Shown in pieces: positions 7,040 through 8,829 of a stretch of 8,829 bases of DNA. Position numbers and translations under genes: made by a program. The notes beneath the pieces are model-generated. The model did no database searches. It was not told the DNA's origin and saw nothing but the letters and a program-made list of their open reading frames with translations. Numbering within the stretch: the stretch's first letter is position 1; the number at the start of each line of letters is the position of its first letter. Source of the stretch: Streptomyces regalis (GTDB lineage: Bacteria > Actinomycetota > Actinomycetes > Streptomycetales > Streptomycetaceae); the NCBI RefSeq assembly GCF_001509475.1, contig NZ_LLZG01000102.1, positions 1 to 8,829 on the forward strand, given 5' to 3'.

Positions 7040-7068
7040 TTTACGAAAAAGTTGAGTACGCGTACTCA
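7040..7068 (+). promoter_or_regulatory. Candidate promoter overlapped by a perfect 16-bp palindrome
   Basis: TGAGTACGCGTACTCA at 7053-7068 is a perfect 16-bp palindrome. On the plus strand TTTACG (7040-7045) and TACTCA (7063-7068) are spaced by 17 bp and are a modest match to TTGACN and TANNNT. The palindrome would then cover the spacer and -10, a usual position for a repressor. It lies 36 bp upstream of the tiny membrane protein start and 71 bp upstream of the SGNH start on the other strand. The palindrome is seen directly; the promoter is a weak inference. Confidence 0.38.
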
Positions 7069-7104
7069 GGCGCCGCCCCGGACCCCCGATCGACGATGGA
7101 AGGC

Positions 7105-7233
7105 ATGCTGTGGTCCGACCCCGAGAACGAGCCGCCCAAGGAACTGCGCGACATGCAGGAGATGTTGCGGCGGCTGGGCGTTCTCATGGCGCTGGCCATG
7201 GTGCTCGCGATGATCGTGATCGGACTGAGGTGA
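7105..7233 (+). CDS. Tiny single-span membrane protein (42 aa), possibly MmpB-like
   Basis: Short [23 protein letters not shown] then a hydrophobic helix to the end ([19 protein letters not shown]), so about 23 charged N-terminal residues and one membrane span near the C-terminus. The acidic N-terminus and R/K-flanked helix suggest a small membrane-associated protein, perhaps a regulator or complex partner. An ATG at 7096 would add MEG. Neither start has a well-spaced ribosome binding site (GGAAGG is only one base from 7105); I chose 7105 because I recall Streptomyces homologues beginning [12 protein letters not shown] also recall a database name, morphogenic membrane protein MmpB, for something like this, but cannot verify it. 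Its third positions are GC-biased and a start, stop and strand compatible with maf lie 31 bp upstream of maf. Confidence 0.65.
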   Translation: MLWSDPENEPPKELRDMQEMLRRLGVLMALAMVLAMIVIGLR

Positions 7234-7259
7234 GTCCGGCCGGGCACGCCGATACGCTG
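7230..7259 (+). promoter_or_regulatory. Candidate promoter for a leaderless maf transcript
   Basis: TACGCT (7254-7259) matches TANNNT and ends five bases before the maf ATG, the spacing seen where transcription starts at or next to the start codon. GTGAGT (7230-7235) lies 18 bp upstream as a weak -35. There is no purine-rich ribosome binding site before this ATG, which supports a leaderless mRNA, common in Streptomyces. The -35 overlaps the stop codon of the upstream tiny gene. Confidence 0.42.
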
Positions 7260-7264
7260 ACGGC

Positions 7265-7885
7265 ATGACTGATCAGCCCCGCCGCCGACTCATCCTCGCC
7301 TCCGCCTCCCCCGCCCGGCTCAACCTCCTGCGCCAGGCCGGCCTGGACCCCGAGGTCATCGTGAGCGGCGTCGACGAGGACGCCGTCCACGCGTCCACCC
7401 CCGCCGACCTGGCACTGGCCCTGGCCGAGGCGAAGGCCTCCGTCGTGGCGGCGAAGCCGGAGGTCAAGGGCGCGATCGTGATCGGCTGCGACTCGGTCCT
7501 CGACCTGGACGGCGAGGCCCTGGGCAAGCCGGCCGACGCCGAGGAGGCCACGGCGCGCTGGAAGTCGATGCGCGGCCGGGCGGGCACCCTGCAGACCGGC
7601 CACTGCATCTACGACACCGTCACCGGCCGCTACAGGTCGGCGATCGCCTCCACGGTCGTCCGCTTCGGCGAGCCGACCGACGAGGAGATCGCCGCGTACG
7701 TCGCCTCCGGCGAACCCCTCTATGTCGCCGGGGCGTTCACCCTGGACGGCCGCTCGGCCCCGTTCATCGACGGCATCGACGGCGACCACGGCAATGTGAT
7801 CGGCATCAGCCTGCCGCTGGTACGGCGGCTGCTGGCCCAACTGGGCATCGGCATCACGGAGTTGTGGGCGCCGGCGGAGGGGTGA
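7265..7885 (+). CDS. maf: Maf family nucleotide pyrophosphatase
   Basis: Predicted to hydrolyse nucleoside triphosphates, including modified pyrimidines or dTTP/UTP, to monophosphates and pyrophosphate, a cytoplasmic house-cleaning role; Maf proteins have also been linked to septum control in Bacillus. The 206-residue protein has the family blocks in order: [14 protein letters not shown] (9-22), [16 protein letters not shown] (74-89) with catalytic Asp D76, [11 protein letters not shown] (103-113), and AGAFTLDG with [17 protein letters not shown] (156-183). SPAR replaces the SPRR of many family members, which I recall as usual in actinobacteria. Substrate class cannot be fixed. The start MTDQPRRR at 7265 has no ribosome binding site and may be leaderless. 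Its 3' end overlaps the convergent membrane protein gene by 32 bp. A maf gene next to the carboxylase epsilon gene also occurs in mycobacteria. Confidence 0.93.
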   Translation: MTDQPRRRLILASASPARLNLLRQAGLDPEVIVSGVDEDAVHASTPADLALALAEAKASVVAAKPEVKGAIVIGCDSVLDLDGEALGKPADAEEATARWKSMRGRAGTLQTGHCIYDTVTGRYRSAIASTVVRFGEPTDEEIAAYVASGEPLYVAGAFTLDGRSAPFIDGIDGDHGNVIGISLPLVRRLLAQLGIGITELWAPAEG

Positions 7886-8369
7886 CCGGGGATCCGCCCG
7901 CCGGAGCGCCGTCGGCAGGGGAGCCGTCGCCGCCCTTGCCCCCGTCGGGAGCGGCGCCGGCGGGCTCCTCGGGCGCGGCCTGGGCGTCGTACGTCATCAG
8001 CAACAGCACGATCAGGCCGAGTACGACGACCATGAACAGGAACGCCGTCCAGCCCACCAACCCCCAGGCGAACGCGCCCAGCAGCCCGTGCACCACGGCC
8101 GAACTGATCAGCAGCATGCGCCCGAAGCCGGCCGGAGCGCGGTCGCGCACGGCCACGAGCAGGGCCACCAGGCCGCACAGCGCGAAGTAGGCACCGAAGA
8201 CCAGACCACCGATCTTCGAGGACATCGACATCACGTCCGGGTCCAGGCCCGCCAGGGACATGTCCTGCCGGTCGACGACCACGCCGAGGAACCACTGCAC
8301 CGCCGCGATGCCGAGCCCTTCGGCGAACAGCACGACCGCCACCACCCACGCCACCGGCCTGCGTATCAC
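7854..8369 (-). CDS. Hypothetical four-helix integral membrane protein
   Basis: Family not recognised. The 171-residue protein has four hydrophobic segments at about 6-29, 53-74, 85-104 and 107-126. A 45-residue Pro/Ala/Gly/Asp-rich tail (about 127-171) follows and is probably disordered. The short, positively charged N-terminus (MIRRP) suggests the N-terminus and tail are cytoplasmic. No catalytic or transport motif is visible. The start is a GTG at 8369 with a poor ribosome binding site (GGGG about three to five bases upstream); no other in-frame start lies upstream. A good promoter lies at 8430-8458. The last ten codons overlap the end of maf on the other strand. It sits between maf and accA2 in the same place as an uncharacterised S. 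coelicolor gene (from memory SCO4922). Confidence 0.8.
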   Translation of the reverse strand: MIRRPVAWVVAVVLFAEGLGIAAVQWFLGVVVDRQDMSLAGLDPDVMSMSSKIGGLVFGAYFALCGLVALLVAVRDRAPAGFGRMLLISSAVVHGLLGAFAWGLVGWTAFLFMVVVLGLIVLLLMTYDAQAAPEEPAGAAPDGGKGGDGSPADGAPAGGSPVTPPPAPTTP

Positions 8370-8429
8370 CGGCCCCCACCCACTTCCGAGCTCCGCGCCG
8401 TTACCGCAAGTACGTACGAGACATCGCGA

Positions 8430-8458
8430 ACGCTACTAACGGGTAAACCCCGGGACAA
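8430..8458 (-). promoter_or_regulatory. Promoter for the four-helix membrane protein gene
   Basis: On the minus strand TTGTCC (8458-8453) and TAGCGT (8435-8430) are separated by exactly 17 bp, a good fit to the Streptomyces housekeeping TTGACN-17/18-TANNNT pattern. The predicted start near 8423 gives a leader of about 54 bases. The spacer contains GGGT-AA-ACCC (8441-8450), a short dyad that could be a regulator site or coincidence. Confidence 0.55.
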
Positions 8459-8485
8459 GGGTTCGGGCGACAGCAAAGAATCATT

Positions 8486-8525
8486 GGGCCATTCGTAGGG
8501 ATTCCACAAAGAAACCGAGTGGCCC
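8486..8525. other. 10-bp inverted repeat hairpin in the accA2 upstream region
   Basis: GGGCCATTCG (8486-8495) pairs with CGAGTGGCCC (8516-8525) in nine of ten positions, the tenth being a possible G-U pair in RNA. The 20-base loop is AT-rich. GC in 8461-8520 is 30 of 60 by hand count, far lower than the genes around it. It lies behind the -35 of the membrane protein promoter and about 210 bp before accA2. It could be a regulator site, an RNA hairpin in a long accA2 leader, or a terminator for an unseen transcript. Confidence 0.45.
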
Positions 8526-8583
8526 GCAGCACGTGATGACAGAGACCTTGACCACAGCGGAGGGCTAGGGTTTCCGGGGAGAG

Positions 8584-8663
8584 ACCTGCGTGCCGAGGCG
8601 CGACATGGGATTTCGCAGGTGGAGCGAGCCTGGAATCACGCTCCGTGTGGGCAAGCTCACCAC
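8584..8663 (+). other. Consecutive stem-loops upstream of accA2, candidate structured leader
   Basis: Three potential stems follow each other: ACCTGCG/CGCAGGT (8584-8590 with 8614-8620, perfect, 23-base loop), GGAGCG/CGCTCC (8621-8626 with 8639-8644, perfect), and GTGGG-CAAG-CTCAC (8647-8660, one G-U pair). The first two stems abut with no gap. This matches no riboswitch consensus I can recall. It is only a leader if transcription begins upstream of 8584; a nearer promoter is also plausible (8674-8703). Together with 8370-8583 this fills the 363-bp gap between genes. Confidence 0.35.
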
Positions 8664-8673
8664 TGGGGACGGG

Positions 8674-8703
8674 TCGATGTGGCGTGTCGGCAGTCCCTAA
8701 ACT
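8674..8703 (+). promoter_or_regulatory. Candidate promoter for accA2
   Basis: TAAACT (8698-8703) fits TANNNT, and TCGATG (8674-8679) lies 18 bp upstream as a partial -35. Transcription near 8710 would give a leader of about 23 bases carrying the GGAGGG ribosome binding site. If used, the hairpins at 8584-8663 would be upstream DNA, not RNA leader. Confidence 0.4.
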
Positions 8704-8732
8704 CGGCTTGTTTCAAGGAGGGAGCCTCAATC

Positions 8733-8829
8733 GTGCGCAAGGTGCTCATCGCCAACCGTGGCGAAATCGCTGTCCGCGTGGCCCGGGCCTGCCGGGACGC
8801 CGGGATCGCGAGCGTGGCCGTCTATGCGG
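8733..8829 (+). CDS. accA2: Acyl-CoA carboxylase alpha subunit (biotin carboxylase), N-terminus only
   Basis: Thirty-two residues are visible before the window ends: [20 protein letters not shown] and on to [25 protein letters not shown] is the hallmark start of the biotin carboxylase N-terminal domain. In actinobacteria the full protein (about 590 residues) carries the biotin carboxylase and, at the C-terminus, the biotin carrier domain with the lysine that BirA modifies. It carboxylates biotin with ATP and bicarbonate and passes the carboxyl group to PccB or other beta subunits. The GTG start is supported by the strong GGAGGGAG (8717-8724) about nine to ten bases upstream. Pyruvate carboxylase begins similarly, but the neighbourhood favours AccA2. 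Carrier domain and length are expected, not seen. Confidence 0.88.
   Translation, partial: MRKVLIANRGEIAVRVARACRDAGIASVAVYA

Noticed and set aside
8548..8571. TTGACC and TAGGGT as a promoter for a long accA2 leader
   Set aside because: Both boxes fit consensus individually but are only 12 bp apart, too close for a standard promoter. TAGGGT alone might still work with another -35.
8577..8600. GGGGAGAGACC with GCCGAGG as a glycine riboswitch
   Set aside because: The start resembles a glycine aptamer, but the conserved GCCGAAGGGGCAA-type core is absent, as is the gene context.
8605..8700. 31-codon upstream ORF ([10 protein letters not shown]...) with GAGG six bases before its ATG, ending 32 bases before accA2
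   Set aside because: About a quarter of its third positions are A or T and it uses TTT, AGG and TAA, unlike neighbouring genes. Its stop overlaps a candidate -10 and the region is rich in inverted repeats, so non-coding DNA explains it better. A leader peptide cannot be fully excluded.

Overview
The window is high-GC DNA with strong G/C bias at third codon positions, GTG starts, purine-rich ribosome binding sites and a Streptomyces-type intergenic palindromic repeat. Gene content and order match, from memory, the chromosomal core around the propionyl-CoA carboxylase genes of Streptomyces coelicolor (about SCO4930 down to SCO4921). I read it as an ordinary Streptomyces (or very close relative) core locus, not a mobile or accessory island. 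No tRNA, rRNA, IS, integrase or CRISPR array is visible.

Layout. Bases 1-793 (-) hold an enoyl-CoA hydratase cut by the window edge a few residues before its end. It diverges from a small membrane-anchored Thr/Pro-rich protein (1010-1630, +). A repeat/terminator element (1636-1735) separates that gene from a convergent pair on the minus strand: biotin-protein ligase birA (3858-2989) followed by class III adenylate cyclase cya (2884-1754). Divergent from birA is the pccB-pccE operon (3969-5818, +), the beta and epsilon subunits of an acyl-CoA/propionyl-CoA carboxylase. pccE meets a convergent SGNH/GDSL hydrolase gene (6981-5815, -) at a shared CTAG. A tiny membrane protein (7105-7233, +) and maf (7265-7885, +) follow. 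maf overlaps a convergent four-helix membrane protein gene (8369-7854, -) by 32 bp. After a 363-bp intergenic region full of inverted repeats, the alpha subunit gene accA2 begins (8733, +) and runs off the window.

Function. AccA2 (biotin carboxylase plus biotin carrier), PccB (carboxyltransferase) and PccE (epsilon) are expected to form one complex making methylmalonyl-CoA from propionyl-CoA, a precursor for polyketides and odd-chain metabolism. BirA would attach the biotin AccA2 needs, so the whole carboxylase system lies within 6 kb. The same core (birA, beta, epsilon, maf, alpha) is found in mycobacteria. The Streptomyces locus carries the SGNH hydrolase and the tiny membrane protein inside it.

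I found no convincing new multi-gene system. The most unusual material is non-coding: a perfect 16-bp palindrome and a second dyad between the SGNH gene and the tiny membrane protein gene, and the lower-GC hairpin-rich region upstream of accA2. The tiny membrane protein and the Thr/Pro-rich anchored protein are the least characterised genes.
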